Shown here in pieces: positions 7,789 to 16,954 of a stretch of 64,000 bases of DNA; position 1 is the stretch's first letter; each line of letters starts with the position of its first letter. The position numbers and the translations under genes are program-made. Below the pieces are notes generated by a model. The model was not told the origin of the DNA, made no database searches, and saw only the letters and a list, made by a program, of their open reading frames with translations. The DNA comes from Pseudomonas piscis (GTDB lineage: Bacteria; Pseudomonadota; Gammaproteobacteria; Pseudomonadales; Pseudomonadaceae). Location: positions 1,116,001-1,180,000 of the forward strand of contig NZ_WHUV01000001.1 of assembly GCF_009380155.1 (NCBI RefSeq), in the 5' to 3' direction.

Positions 7789-10080
7789 TCAGAGCAGTTC
7801 GAAGCTCTGTTGCTGGACGTCCTGGGAATCCAGGCCGATCTGTACGTTGAAGTCGCCAGGTTCGGCGGCGTACTTGAGCTGGGCGTTGTAGAACTTCAGG
7901 TCGTCTTCGTTGATGTCGAAGCGGATGACCTTCTCTTCGCCGGCCTTGAGCATGACCTTCTGGAAGTTCTTCAGCTCCTTGATCGGACGAATGATCGAGC
8001 CGGCCACATCCTGGATGTACAACTGCACCACGGTCTCGCCATCACGCTTGCCGGTGTTCTTCAAGGTCACGCTGGCCTCCAGCTTGCCGCCCTTGTGCAA
8101 GGTGGTGGCGGACAGGGCCATGTCCGACAGGCTGAAGCGGGTGTAGCTCAAGCCATAGCCGAACGGGAACAGCGGGCCGGTGATGTCATCGAAGTACTGC
8201 GAGGTGTAGTTGCCCGGCTTGCCCGGGGTGAACGGCCGGCCGATGGTCAGGTGGTTGTAGTAGGTCGGGATCTGGCCCACGGAGCGCGGGAAGGTGATCG
8301 GCAGCTTGCCCGAGGGGTTGTAGTCGCCGAACAGCACGTCGGCGATGGCGTTGCCGCCCTCGGTGCCGCTGAACCAGGTTTCCAGGATCGCGTCGGCCTG
8401 CTGGTTTTCCTCCAGCAGGGTCAGTGGCCGGCCATTCATCAGCACCAGCACCAGGGGCTTGCCGGTGGCCTTGAGGGCCTTGATCAGCGCCCGCTGGCTG
8501 GCCGGGATGTTCAGCTCGGTGCGGCTCGAGGATTCATGGGACATGCCCCGCGACTCGCCCACGGCGGCGACGATCACGTCAGAAGCCTGGGCTGCCTTCA
8601 CGGCCTCGTCGATCATCTGTTGCGCCGGGCGTGGGTCGTCCACCACTTCCGGGGCGTCGAAGTTGAGGAAGTTCAGGTAGTCCACCACCTTCTTGTCGTC
8701 GGTGATGTTCGAGCCCCTGGCGTAGACCAGCCGGGCCTGGTCGCCCAGCACATTGCGCATGCCGTCGTAGAGGGTCACCGATTGCGCCGGCACGCCGGCG
8801 GCGGCCCAGCTGCCCATCATGTCGATCGGGGCCTTGGCCAATGGGCCGACCACGGCGATCCTGGCGGTCTTTTTCAGCGGCAGGGTGTCGTTCTGGTTCT
8901 TCAACAGCACCAGGCTGCGCCGGGCGATATCCCGGGCGTCGCTGCGGTGCAGGCGGCTCTCGGCGTTGGTGTCGGCCGGATCGTCCTCGGCCTTGCCGAT
9001 GCGCAGGTACGGATCCTTGAACAGGCCCATGTCGTACTTGGCCCCCAGGACTTCACGCACGGCGTTGTCGATGTCCTTCTCTTCGATCTCGCCGGACTTG
9101 AGCAGCCCGGGCAATTCCTTGCCATACAGCGAGTCGTTCATGCTCATGTCGATGCCGGCCTTGATCGCCAGCTTGGCGGCCTCGCGACCGTCCTTGGCGA
9201 CGCCATGGCGGATCAGTTCGATGATCGCGCCGTGGTCGCTCACCGCCAGGCCCTTGAAGCCCCACTCCTTGCGCAGCAGGTCGTTCATCAACCAGGTGTT
9301 GGAGGTGGCGGGCACGCCATTGATCGAGTTCAGGGCCACCATCACCCCGCCGGCACCGGCGTCGATCGCCGCGCGGTAGGGCGGCAGGTAGTCCTGGTAC
9401 ATCTTCACCGGGCTCATGTCGACGATGTTGTAGTCGCGACCGCCTTCCACCGCGCCGTACAGGGCGAAGTGCTTGACGCTGGCCATGATGCTGTCGGGTG
9501 CCGCCGGGCTCTTGCCCTGGTAGGCGTTGACCATCACCTTGGCGATTCGCGAGACCAGGTAGGTGTCTTCGCCGAAGCCTTCGGAAGTCCGTCCCCAGCG
9601 TGCATCGCGGGAGATGTCGACCATCGGTGCGAAGGTGATGTCCAGGCTGTCGGCGCTGGCTTCCTGGGCGGCGATACGCCCGGAGCGGCCGATGGCGTCC
9701 ATGTCCCAGCTGGAGGCCAGGGCCAGGCTGATGGGGAAGATGGTCCGGTGGCCGTGGATCACGTCGTAGGCGAAGAACATCGGGATCTTCAGGCGGCTGC
9801 GCATGGCCGCGTCCTGCATCGGCCGGTTTTCCGGGCGCGAGATGGAGTTGAAGGTGGCTCCGATATTACCGGCGGCGATCTCCTTGCGGATCAGTTCCCG
9901 GGGCATTTCCGGGCCGATGCTGATCAGGCGCAACTGGCCGATCTTTTCCTGCAGGGTCATCCGCTTGAGCAGATCGGTGATAAAGGCTTCCTTGTTCTCC
10001 AAGGGGACCGGGGCAGACTCGGCCAATACAGGGTGACTGGCCAGGCTGACCAGCAGCCCCAGCAAACACAGCTTCTTCAT
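7789..10080 (-). CDS. bglX: Periplasmic beta-glucosidase BglX (GH3)
   Basis: 763 aa including a signal peptide (LCLLGLLVSLASHPVLA). The GH3 N-terminal barrel carries the nucleophile Asp in GLAVSDHGAI and the substrate loop VKHFALYGAVEGGRDYN. The second GH3 domain has VVAAVGESRGMSHESSSR, and a fibronectin III-like C-terminal domain follows (FPFGYGLSYTRF, VVQLYIQDVAGSIIRP). Length and domain order match E. coli BglX. It releases glucose from beta-glucosides in the periplasm and appears monocistronic. Confidence 0.95.
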   Translation of the reverse strand: MKKLCLLGLLVSLASHPVLAESAPVPLENKEAFITDLLKRMTLQEKIGQLRLISIGPEMPRELIRKEIAAGNIGATFNSISRPENRPMQDAAMRSRLKIPMFFAYDVIHGHRTIFPISLALASSWDMDAIGRSGRIAAQEASADSLDITFAPMVDISRDARWGRTSEGFGEDTYLVSRIAKVMVNAYQGKSPAAPDSIMASVKHFALYGAVEGGRDYNIVDMSPVKMYQDYLPPYRAAIDAGAGGVMVALNSINGVPATSNTWLMNDLLRKEWGFKGLAVSDHGAIIELIRHGVAKDGREAAKLAIKAGIDMSMNDSLYGKELPGLLKSGEIEEKDIDNAVREVLGAKYDMGLFKDPYLRIGKAEDDPADTNAESRLHRSDARDIARRSLVLLKNQNDTLPLKKTARIAVVGPLAKAPIDMMGSWAAAGVPAQSVTLYDGMRNVLGDQARLVYARGSNITDDKKVVDYLNFLNFDAPEVVDDPRPAQQMIDEAVKAAQASDVIVAAVGESRGMSHESSSRTELNIPASQRALIKALKATGKPLVLVLMNGRPLTLLEENQQADAILETWFSGTEGGNAIADVLFGDYNPSGKLPITFPRSVGQIPTYYNHLTIGRPFTPGKPGNYTSQYFDDITGPLFPFGYGLSYTRFSLSDMALSATTLHKGGKLEASVTLKNTGKRDGETVVQLYIQDVAGSIIRPIKELKNFQKVMLKAGEEKVIRFDINEDDLKFYNAQLKYAAEPGDFNVQIGLDSQDVQQQSFELL

Positions 10081-10412
10081 GAATTTGTTCTCAAGGGCTC
10101 AAGACCGACGCATGAGTGACGCGCCGAACAGCCAAAATTTAGGGGGCAGCTATTGTTGTTCAGATAATTCCCGCACACTTCAGACCGTGTGAAAACTGCT
10201 GCATTCGGCAATACGGCGTTAAAAACAGGCTTGTCTTGCCTTGACTCGCGACGTTTTCACACAGTCTTATTTCTGAACTCTTTTTCGCGCTGGGCATCTT
10301 TTAGCCCATCAGCCCGATGCATTCCAGTAGCGTTGGCAGATTTTGCCCTGCCAGGGCCTGAAAACACGGGCAAAAGATTCTCTTCAACCAGGTTGTGCAA
10401 GGAGCCTCACCC
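10081..10412. other. Intergenic region between bglX and lemA with inverted repeats
   Basis: 332 bases of divergent leader without a credible gene. It holds a perfect 10-bp inverted repeat, GTGTGAAAAC (10187-10196) and GTTTTCACAC (10253-10262), and a smaller one, TTTTGCCC (10341-10348) with GGGCAAAA (10368-10375). The first may be an operator pair or a small repeat. Promoters for both genes should lie here, but none is clear enough to place. Confidence 0.5.
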
Positions 10413-11021
10413 ATGAACCTCACCCAAAGCCTGCGCTCGAGCTGGCCTGTCGCCGCCCTGTTGCTGCTCACCAGCCTGCTCAGCGGCTGCGGCATCAACA
10501 ACATTCCTACCCTCGACGAGCAGGTCAAGGCCGATTGGGGCCAGGTGCAGAACCAGTACCAGCGTCGTGCCGACCTGATTCCCAACCTGGTGGAGACCGT
10601 CAAGGGCTACGCCAAGCACGAGCAGGAAACCCTGACTGCGGTGATCGAGGCCCGGGCCAAGGCGACCTCGATCCAGGTGGACGCCAGCACCCTGGATAAC
10701 CCGGAAAAACTCAAGCAGTTCCAGCAGGCCCAGGACCAGTTGAGCGGTGCCCTGAGCCGCCTGATGGTGGTTTCCGAGCGCTACCCGGATCTCAAGGCCA
10801 ACCAGAACTTCCTGGCCCTGCAATCCCAGCTCGAGGGCACCGAGAATCGTATCGCCGTGGCCCGCCGTGACTTCATCCTCGCGGTGCAGAAGTACAACAC
10901 CGAGATCCGCACCTTCCCCGGTCGCCTGTGGCACAGCCTGATGTACAGCGACTTGCCGGTGCGTGAGTCGTTCGAGGCCACCAGCCCCGACGCCGACAAG
11001 GCCCCGCAAGTGAAATTCTGA
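10413..11021 (+). CDS. lemA: LemA family lipoprotein
   Basis: 202 aa from ATG 10413, with AAGGAG 8 bases upstream. A lipobox is visible (LLSGCG near residue 26), so the protein is probably a lipoprotein. The LemA core follows: NNIPTLDEQVKADWGQVQNQYQRRADLIPNLVETV, then long helices ending in YNTEIRTFPGRLWH. Function is poorly defined; LemA commonly accompanies TPM-domain proteins, as here. The stop overlaps the next start by one base. Confidence 0.92.
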   Translation: MNLTQSLRSSWPVAALLLLTSLLSGCGINNIPTLDEQVKADWGQVQNQYQRRADLIPNLVETVKGYAKHEQETLTAVIEARAKATSIQVDASTLDNPEKLKQFQQAQDQLSGALSRLMVVSERYPDLKANQNFLALQSQLEGTENRIAVARRDFILAVQKYNTEIRTFPGRLWHSLMYSDLPVRESFEATSPDADKAPQVKF

Positions 11022-11944
11022 TGAACCACGGGCAGCGCGTGCTGCGAGGCGCGCTGCTGTGGCTATGGCTGGTGAGTGGCGCCGTACTGGCGCAGCAACC
11101 AGGGCCAACGCCCACGGATGGGGTGCAGTTGCGTTCGGCGCAACCCACTGTCCAGGTCGAGCCCGCACCGGCTACTGCGACAGCGGTGCCGCTTGAAAGC
11201 CTGTTCCCCAAGCTGACGGGCAGGGTGGTGGACACGGCGCAGATGCTCACGCCTTCGGCGCAGGTCTACCTGACGCAGATGCTCGAACGGCTCGAGCAGA
11301 GCACCACCGACCAGGTGGTGGTGGTCACTGTGCCGAGCCTGGGCGGCTACAGCATCGAGGAGTTTGGCCTGCGACTGGGGCGGCACTGGGGGATCGGCCA
11401 GAAGGACAAGAACAACGGAGTCCTGCTGCTGGTGGCCAAGGACGATCGCAAGGTGCGGATCGAAGTGGGCTACGGCCTGGAAGGGCGGATCGACGATATC
11501 TGGGCGCACCTCATTATCAACGACTCGATCATTCCGTATTTCAAGGATGAGCTGTACTCCTCCGGGATCATTACCGGCACCACCTCCATCGTGCGTCTGC
11601 TGGAGCCCAACAGCACGCGGATGCTGGCGCACCGCTGGGTGGTGCAGAGCTGGTACCAGCAGATCGAATGGATGTGGTGGTTCAAGGTGTTGTTCTTCCT
11701 GGTGTTCGCCGTCTTGCCCCTGGGCGCGATCCTGGCTTCGTGGCGCAACAGCGAGACTGAACCAGGCCGTGCCAGCGATGATCCGCCCACACGTGAACCC
11801 AGGGCCGAGCGTGATTCGGGATCGAGCAGTTCATTCGACTGGTTCGACTCCGGCAGTTCGAGTTCCGGCTCAAGTTCCGATTCGGATGGTTTCAGGGGCG
11901 GCGGTGGCGGTTTTGGTGGTGGCGGGGCATCCGGCAGTTGGTAG
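11021..11944 (+). CDS. TPM-domain (YgcG-like) membrane protein 1
   Basis: 307 aa. A signal peptide (about 1-25) is followed by a Pro/Thr-rich linker. The TPM domain runs from about 65 to 190 (LTGRVVDTAQML, VVVVTVPSLGGYSIEEF, RHWGIGQKDKNNGVLLLVA, RIEVGYGLEGRIDD). A membrane helix lies near 213-236, and the tail is Ser- then Gly-rich. TPM proteins are envelope proteins linked to photosystem repair in plants; their bacterial role is unclear. It sits in a LemA-TPM-TPM-TPM cluster. Confidence 0.88.
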   Translation: MNHGQRVLRGALLWLWLVSGAVLAQQPGPTPTDGVQLRSAQPTVQVEPAPATATAVPLESLFPKLTGRVVDTAQMLTPSAQVYLTQMLERLEQSTTDQVVVVTVPSLGGYSIEEFGLRLGRHWGIGQKDKNNGVLLLVAKDDRKVRIEVGYGLEGRIDDIWAHLIINDSIIPYFKDELYSSGIITGTTSIVRLLEPNSTRMLAHRWVVQSWYQQIEWMWWFKVLFFLVFAVLPLGAILASWRNSETEPGRASDDPPTREPRAERDSGSSSSFDWFDSGSSSSGSSSDSDGFRGGGGGFGGGGASGSW

Positions 11945-11977
11945 TGCAAGCGAAAAGTCATTGAGGACGAGGTGCTG

Positions 11978-12730
11978 ATGCGACTCTATAAAATCGGCCT
12001 GGTGCTGTTGCTCTGGGTCTTGGCGATTTCGGCCCAGGCCGAGCTGAAGTTCCCGGCCCTGAGCGGGCGGGTGGTGGACGATGCGCAGATGCTCGAGCCG
12101 GCCACGCGCGCCCAGTTGACCCAGGAACTTGCAGCCCATGAGCAGGCCACCAGTGAACAATTGGTGGTGGTGACCCTGGCGAACCTGCAGGGCGCCACCA
12201 TCGAGGATTATGGCTACCAGCTGGGGCGCCACTGGGGCATCGGCCAGAAGGACAAGAACAACGGCGCGCTGCTGATCGTCGCCCGGGATGAGCGCAAGCT
12301 GCGCATCGAAGTGGGCTATGGCCTGGAGGATCGCCTGACCGATGCCCAGGCCTCGGTGATCATCAACCAGGTCATCACCCCGGCGTTCAAGAACGGGCAG
12401 TTCAGCAAGGGCATCAGCGACGGGGTTTCGGCGATGCTCCTGGTGCTGGGCGGCACGCCGCTGGATGAGCCAGCCACCGCTTACGGCACGGGTGAGAGCA
12501 GCGCTCAGGATGATTTTGTCCAGCGTCACCCGTTGCTGTTCATCTTCCTGGTGCTGCTGTTCATCCTGGTGATCATGGTCGCGCAGGCGCTCGGTTTGAT
12601 CTCCACCACCAGCGGCCGCGGTGGCGGTGGTGGCTTCGGAGGCGGCGGATTTGGCGGCGGGTCCGGCGGTGGCGGTTTCAGCGGTGGCGGCGGCAGCTTC
12701 GGCGGCGGTGGTTCGTCCGGTGGCTGGTAA
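11978..12730 (+). CDS. TPM-domain (YgcG-like) membrane protein 2
   Basis: 250 aa from ATG 11978; a GTG two codons earlier is possible. Residues 1-23 form a signal peptide (AISAQA). The TPM domain is highly similar to the previous gene (LSGRVVDDAQML, RHWGIGQKDKNNGALLIVA, RIEVGYGLEDRLTD), consistent with tandem duplication. A membrane helix lies near 187-208. The tail is almost pure Gly with Phe/Ser (GGGGGFGGGGFGGG) and ends in SSGGW, typical of bacterial TPM proteins. Confidence 0.88.
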   Translation: MRLYKIGLVLLLWVLAISAQAELKFPALSGRVVDDAQMLEPATRAQLTQELAAHEQATSEQLVVVTLANLQGATIEDYGYQLGRHWGIGQKDKNNGALLIVARDERKLRIEVGYGLEDRLTDAQASVIINQVITPAFKNGQFSKGISDGVSAMLLVLGGTPLDEPATAYGTGESSAQDDFVQRHPLLFIFLVLLFILVIMVAQALGLISTTSGRGGGGGFGGGGFGGGSGGGGFSGGGGSFGGGGSSGGW

Positions 12731-12760
12731 CTCAAAATAAAAAATCGGATATCCAACGAC

Positions 12761-13378
12761 ATGGCATTACTCAGTGAATTCGAACAACGGCAGGTGGCCG
12801 AAGCCATTGCCCGGGTGGAGCAGCAAACCGACGCCGAACTGGTGACGGTGCTGGCCGCCCGAGCCGACGACTACGCCTATATCCCGCTGCTCTGGGCCAG
12901 CCTCGTGGCGCTGGTGGTGCCAGGCCTGGTGCACTACACCACCGGCTGGCTGAACATGCACCTGTTGTTGCTGGCGCAATGGGCGACCTTCATCGTGCTG
13001 TGCCTGGTGTTCCGCCTGCCGCGGATCACCACCCGGCTGATCCCGCGTTCGGTAAGGCATTGGCGGGCCTCGAACCTGGCCCGGCGCCAGTTCCTCGAGC
13101 AGAACCTGCACCACACCGTGGGTGGTACCGGGGTGCTGATCTTCGTCAGCGAGGCCGAGCGCTACGTGGAGATCCTGGTGGACGAGGGTATTTCCAAGCG
13201 CCTGGACGACAAGCGCTGGGACACCATCGTCCGCGCCTTCACCCAGCAGGTGAGGCAAGGCCAGACCTTGCAGGGCTTTCTCGACTGCATCGACTCCAGT
13301 GGCGAGCTGCTCAAGGAGCATGTGCCCCTGACCCAATCGCGCAACGAGCTGCCCAACCGCCTGGTGGTGCTCAACTGA
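12761..13378 (+). CDS. TPM-domain membrane protein 3 (integral, no signal peptide)
   Basis: 205 aa. The N-terminal segment is LSEFEQRQVAEAIARVEQQTDAELVTVLA. Two adjacent membrane helices follow (about 46-66 and 72-90), then the second half of the TPM fold (GVLIFVSEAERYVEILVDEGISKRLDD). It matches the short TPM_phosphatase-like paralogue that usually closes LemA-TPM clusters. The helices interrupt the domain, unlike genes 1 and 2. It probably works with them in the inner membrane. Confidence 0.82.
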   Translation: MALLSEFEQRQVAEAIARVEQQTDAELVTVLAARADDYAYIPLLWASLVALVVPGLVHYTTGWLNMHLLLLAQWATFIVLCLVFRLPRITTRLIPRSVRHWRASNLARRQFLEQNLHHTVGGTGVLIFVSEAERYVEILVDEGISKRLDDKRWDTIVRAFTQQVRQGQTLQGFLDCIDSSGELLKEHVPLTQSRNELPNRLVVLN

Positions 13379-13507
13379 GCCCTGAGGGCTCGGTTGCTGA
13401 AGAATCTGCGCCGTCGGGTCAATAACTCCGTGCCCCGACGGCCTATCCCCCCTAAAATACCCGCCATTTCCCGATTCGCTCCCCGCACCGCCCGAGGCTC
13501 CAGCCCC

Positions 13508-14725
13508 ATGTCCGTCACCGCACCTTCCGTCCGGCCCGCGCCGGACCACCATGCCCAGTTCCTGCAATTGCTGGAGACCAGCCTGGCGCAAAACGCCTTC
13601 ATCAAGCTGGTACTGGCCAAGCACGTGGGCGCCGAGGCGGACCTGCAACGGCTGATCATCAAGCAGCTGACGGTCAAGGAGCAGCCGTGCCTGTCCTTCG
13701 TCTATCGCTACAAGACCCGCGATATCACCAAGAACCTGCCCCTGGCCGAAGGTGTGGCGAGTATCGCCGGGCTGCTCCCGGCCTCTTTCAAGAATGCCCA
13801 CTTGCTGACCCTGTCCGATGAGGTCCAGCTGGAGTACAGCAAGAAGGGCAAGAGTTCGTTGTTCAAAGGCAAGCCGCAAACCCAGCGCGATGTGCCGTCC
13901 GCCGAGCACAACCGCGAGAAGAACCGCTTCCTCGACCTGGATCGGCCGTTCCTCGCCGACCTGGGCGTGACCAACAAGCAGCACGAGCTGATTCCGGCGA
14001 TGTCGCGCAAGTGGAAGCAGATCAACAAGTTCATCGAAGTCTTCAGCCATGCCCTGGGCAGCTCGCCGATCGACCTTGCGCAACCGGTGCGAGTGGCGGA
14101 CTTCGGCTCAGGCAAGGGGTACCTGACCTTCGCCATCCACGACTACCTGCGCAATACCCTCAAGGCCCAGGGCGAAGTCACCGGGGTCGAGCTGCGCGAG
14201 GACATGGTGACCCTGTGCAACGCCGCCGCGCAGCGCCTGGAGCATCCCGGCCTGGTGTTCAAGTGCGGTGACGTGCGCAGCGTGGCCCCCAGCGAACTGG
14301 AAGTGATGATCGCCCTGCATGCCTGCGACATCGCCACCGACTACGCGATCCACACCGGCATCCGCTCCGGGGCGGCGATCATCATGTGCTCGCCGTGCTG
14401 CCACAAGCAGATCCGCCAGCAGATCCAGAGCCCGGCGTTGCTCAAGCCGATGCTGCAATACGGCCTGCACCTGGGGCAGCAGGCGGAGATGGTCACCGAC
14501 AGCCTGCGGGCGCTGTTCCTCGAGGCCTGTGGTTACGAAACCAAGGTCTTCGAGTTCATCTCCCTGGAGCACACCAACAAGAACAAGATGATCCTTGCGG
14601 TCAAGCGCGCCGAACCCCAGGACCCGACCCAGTTGCTGGCGCGGATCGACGAACTCAAGGCCTTCTACCGCATCAGCGAACACTGCCTGGAAACCCTGCT
14701 CAAGGCCGACGGCTACCTCGGCTGA
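13508..14725 (+). CDS. Class I SAM-dependent methyltransferase, METTL25/GSTCD-like
   Basis: 405 aa from ATG 13508 (GAGG about 10 bases upstream). A helical N-terminal domain precedes a Rossmann methyltransferase domain at about 195-360: VRVADFGSGKGYLTFAIHDYL (SAM motif I), GVELREDMVTLCN (motif II), IALHACDIATDYAI, and the Cys-rich IIMCSPCCHKQIR. The CSPCCHK motif is typical of a family of RNA/protein methyltransferases of unsettled substrate. Its 3' end overlaps the convergent DMT gene by 13 bases. Confidence 0.85.
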   Translation: MSVTAPSVRPAPDHHAQFLQLLETSLAQNAFIKLVLAKHVGAEADLQRLIIKQLTVKEQPCLSFVYRYKTRDITKNLPLAEGVASIAGLLPASFKNAHLLTLSDEVQLEYSKKGKSSLFKGKPQTQRDVPSAEHNREKNRFLDLDRPFLADLGVTNKQHELIPAMSRKWKQINKFIEVFSHALGSSPIDLAQPVRVADFGSGKGYLTFAIHDYLRNTLKAQGEVTGVELREDMVTLCNAAAQRLEHPGLVFKCGDVRSVAPSELEVMIALHACDIATDYAIHTGIRSGAAIIMCSPCCHKQIRQQIQSPALLKPMLQYGLHLGQQAEMVTDSLRALFLEACGYETKVFEFISLEHTNKNKMILAVKRAEPQDPTQLLARIDELKAFYRISEHCLETLLKADGYLG

Positions 14726-15627
14726 GGGCTGGCCGGCGGGGTGGGGAGCGGTGCCGCGGGGCGCACTGCGGTGTTGCGCCCCAGGACCACTGTGAGGATC
14801 ACGCCCACCGCGAACACCCAGGTGATGGGCTGCACCTGTTCACCGAAGAACAGGGCGGAAAAGGCGATGGTGAAGAAGATCTGCAACAGCTGGATCTGGC
14901 TCACCCGGGCAATTCCACCCATGGCCAGTCCGGCATACCAGGCGAAAAATCCCAGGAACTGGGAAAACAGCGCAACGTAGCCGAAGGCCCACCAGGTCCT
15001 CATGGAAATCGCCCCCTGATGCTGCGCCGCCAGGTACCACACCGGACCGATCAGCAGCGGCGTGGACAGCACCAGTGCCCAGCAGATCACCTGCCAGCCG
15101 CCCATTTCCCGCGCCAGCCGACCCCCTTCGGCATAACCCAGGCCACCTACGGCTATCGCCCCGAGCATCAGCAAGTCACCGGCCTGGATGCTGCCCGCGC
15201 CGCTGATCAGCGCATAACCCAGCACCAGCGTGCTGCCCAGGGCCGCACAGGCCCAGAAGGCCTTCGAAGGTCGCTCGTGGGACAGCCACGCCGCATACAG
15301 CGCCACGCACAATGGCTGCAGGCCGTTGACCAGGGCGCCATGGGACGCGGGCAGGGTTTGCATGGCCCAGGCCGACAGCACCGGAAAGCCGAGGATTACC
15401 CCGAGAATCACTACGCTCAGGCCCTTGACCTGTTTCCAGGTCGGCCATTTCTCCCGGCGCCAGAGCAGCAGCAAGGCTGCCGGGACCGCCGCGAACAACG
15501 CCCGCCCCAGGCCGTTGAGCAACGGGTGCATTTGCTCCACCACGATCCGGGTGAAGGGCAGGGTCAGGCTGAAAATGATGACACCCAGCAGGCCGAGGAC
15601 CATGCCGGTGTTTTCGCGTGAGGACAT
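14713..15627 (-). CDS. EamA/DMT family transporter
   Basis: 304 aa from the ATG at 15625-15627 (MSSRENTGMVLGLLGVIIFSLTLPFTRIVVE). About ten membrane helices in two EamA repeats are apparent, with the second repeat beginning near AGDLLMLGAIAVGGLGYAEGGRLAREMGGWQVI. Length is normal for RhaT/EamA-type inner-membrane exporters of amino acids or metabolites. Substrate cannot be told from sequence. A 7-codon longer start exists but lacks support. Confidence 0.88.
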   Translation of the reverse strand: MSSRENTGMVLGLLGVIIFSLTLPFTRIVVEQMHPLLNGLGRALFAAVPAALLLLWRREKWPTWKQVKGLSVVILGVILGFPVLSAWAMQTLPASHGALVNGLQPLCVALYAAWLSHERPSKAFWACAALGSTLVLGYALISGAGSIQAGDLLMLGAIAVGGLGYAEGGRLAREMGGWQVICWALVLSTPLLIGPVWYLAAQHQGAISMRTWWAFGYVALFSQFLGFFAWYAGLAMGGIARVSQIQLLQIFFTIAFSALFFGEQVQPITWVFAVGVILTVVLGRNTAVRPAAPLPTPPASPQPR

Positions 15628-15736
15628 GATGGCTACCAGAATTCGCACAGGGACACAGGTGCTTGCATCTAGCCATAAAGCCGCGTGACCCTGCTGCTAC
15701 AGCTAGGTACAGAGTTGTCCGTACAGTTGGAGAACA

Positions 15737-15832
15737 GCAGCCACAAGCCACAAGCTGCAAGAGTCAGGGCATCCACTTGCAGCCTGCAGCCTGCAGCCTG
15801 GCGCTTGAAGCTTGCCGCTGTAGTACCCCGTT
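15737..15832. repeat. Short CTGCAGC/CTTGCAGC-type intergenic repeats
   Basis: The stretch contains AGCCACAAGCCACAAGCTGC, then three tandem CTGCAGC units (TTGCAGCCTGCAGCCTGCAG), then CTTGAAGCTTG. Left and right parts are roughly inverted. Such purely intergenic 'gcagcttgtggcttgcagc' tracts are common in pseudomonads. It lies between the divergent DMT and DJ-1/PfpI genes, with no obvious coding content. Confidence 0.55.
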
Positions 15833-15908
15833 ATTACCCGGGCTGGTGAATTGGAACTACCTTGAACACTTCTTCTGCCCACGTCTTTCCCTGAAAGGAG
15901 TCCATTCC

Positions 15909-16490
15909 ATGGCCGCGAAAAAAATCCTCATGCTGGTTGGCGACTACGTCGAAGACTACGAAGCGATGGTGCCGTTCCAGGCCCTGCAGATGGTCGGGCA
16001 CACGGTGCACGCCGTGTGCCCGGACAAGAGCGCCGGGCAGACCGTGCGCACCGCCATCCACGACTTCGAGGGCGACCAGACCTACAGCGAGAAGCCCGGG
16101 CACCTGTTCGCCCTGAACTTCGACTTCGCCAAGGTGCAGTCCAGCGACTACGACGCGCTGCTGATCCCCGGCGGCCGTGCCCCGGAATACCTGCGCCTGA
16201 ACGAACAGGTGCTGCAACTGGTCAAGGAGTTCGACCGGGCTGGCAAGCCGATTGCCGCGGTGTGCCACGGTGCGCAACTGCTGGCGGCGGCGGGCATCCT
16301 CGAAGGCCGCGAATGCAGCGCCTACCCGGCCTGCGCTCCGGAAGTGCGGTTGGCGGGAGGCACCTATATCGATATCCCCGTGACGCAAGGCCATGTCCAG
16401 GGCAACCTGGCCACCGCCCCGGCCTGGCCGGCCCATCCCAATTGGCTGGCCGGTTTCCTGGGCTTGCTGGGCACCCGCATCAGCCTGTAA
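15909..16490 (+). CDS. DJ-1/PfpI family protein
   Basis: 193 aa from ATG 15909 with AAAGGAG 9 bases upstream. The nucleophile elbow is Cys119-His120 in [11 protein letters not shown], with Glu15 in DYVEDYE, as in the class I glutamine amidotransferase-like DJ-1 superfamily. The sequence [19 protein letters not shown] and [16 protein letters not shown] are characteristic. Members act as glyoxalases/deglycases, chaperones or proteases; the specific role is unknown. It precedes the RHH gene by 14 bases and is probably co-transcribed with it. Confidence 0.9.
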   Translation: MAAKKILMLVGDYVEDYEAMVPFQALQMVGHTVHAVCPDKSAGQTVRTAIHDFEGDQTYSEKPGHLFALNFDFAKVQSSDYDALLIPGGRAPEYLRLNEQVLQLVKEFDRAGKPIAAVCHGAQLLAAAGILEGRECSAYPACAPEVRLAGGTYIDIPVTQGHVQGNLATAPAWPAHPNWLAGFLGLLGTRISL

Positions 16491-16504
16491 GCGAGGACCG
16501 CGCC

Positions 16505-16807
16505 ATGTGCGAGCTGTACGTCAAGGCCGACCCGATCCTCTACGAATCGCGTTCGCGTTCGCTGCGCATCTGTGGCGTGGTCACCACCTTGCGCCTGGAA
16601 AACCAGTTCTGGGACATCCTCAGCGAGATCGCCGAAGTGGACGGCATGACTACCAACCAGCTGATTGCCAAGCTGTATGAAGAGGTCATGGACTACCGTG
16701 GCGAGGTGGTGAACTTCGCCTCCTTCCTGCGGGTCAGCTGCACCCGCTACCTGAGCCAGCGACGCACCACCGCCCCCAACCTCAACCTGGTTCGCCTCAA
16801 CCGATGA
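16505..16807 (+). CDS. Ribbon-helix-helix domain protein (RHH_4 type)
   Basis: 100 aa from ATG 16505, with GAGG 8 bases upstream. The central region (SLRICGVVTTLRLENQFWDILSEIAE, MTTNQLIAKLYEEV) fits an RHH_4-type ribbon-helix-helix: one strand and two helices, probably a DNA-binding dimer. The C-terminal FASFLRVSCTRYLSQR is typical of this small proteobacterial family. The target is unknown. It is co-oriented with the DJ-1/PfpI gene. Confidence 0.8.
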   Translation: MCELYVKADPILYESRSRSLRICGVVTTLRLENQFWDILSEIAEVDGMTTNQLIAKLYEEVMDYRGEVVNFASFLRVSCTRYLSQRRTTAPNLNLVRLNR

Positions 16808-16940
16808 GCCGTAGCCACTGCTGAGCCTGCGAAGCTGCGCACGCTCCGAAGGGGCGCAAGGTCTGCGCTGTAGATGTCAAGCAAGGTCCTGCGGACCTTT
16901 GCGCAGCCGCAAAAGCTCGACAGCGACTACAGGGCCTCTG
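16805..16940. repeat. Intergenic inverted-repeat element, copy B
   Basis: Left part CCGTAGCCACTGC with CTGCG, right part CGCAGCC with GACAGCGACTACAGGG. 16878-16908 is identical to 7663-7693 over 31 bases. It separates convergent genes, as copy A does, and has no coding content of its own. Confidence 0.7.
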
Positions 16941-16954
16941 CTCAAGGCTGAAGG

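Noticed and set aside
7810..10119. Long 769-codon plus-strand frame opposite bglX
   Set aside because: High G+C shadow of a well-supported gene; no domain and no ribosome site.
12600..12729. Dense glycine codons resembling a tandem repeat
   Set aside because: It is the Gly-rich tail of the TPM protein, a known family feature, not a DNA repeat element.
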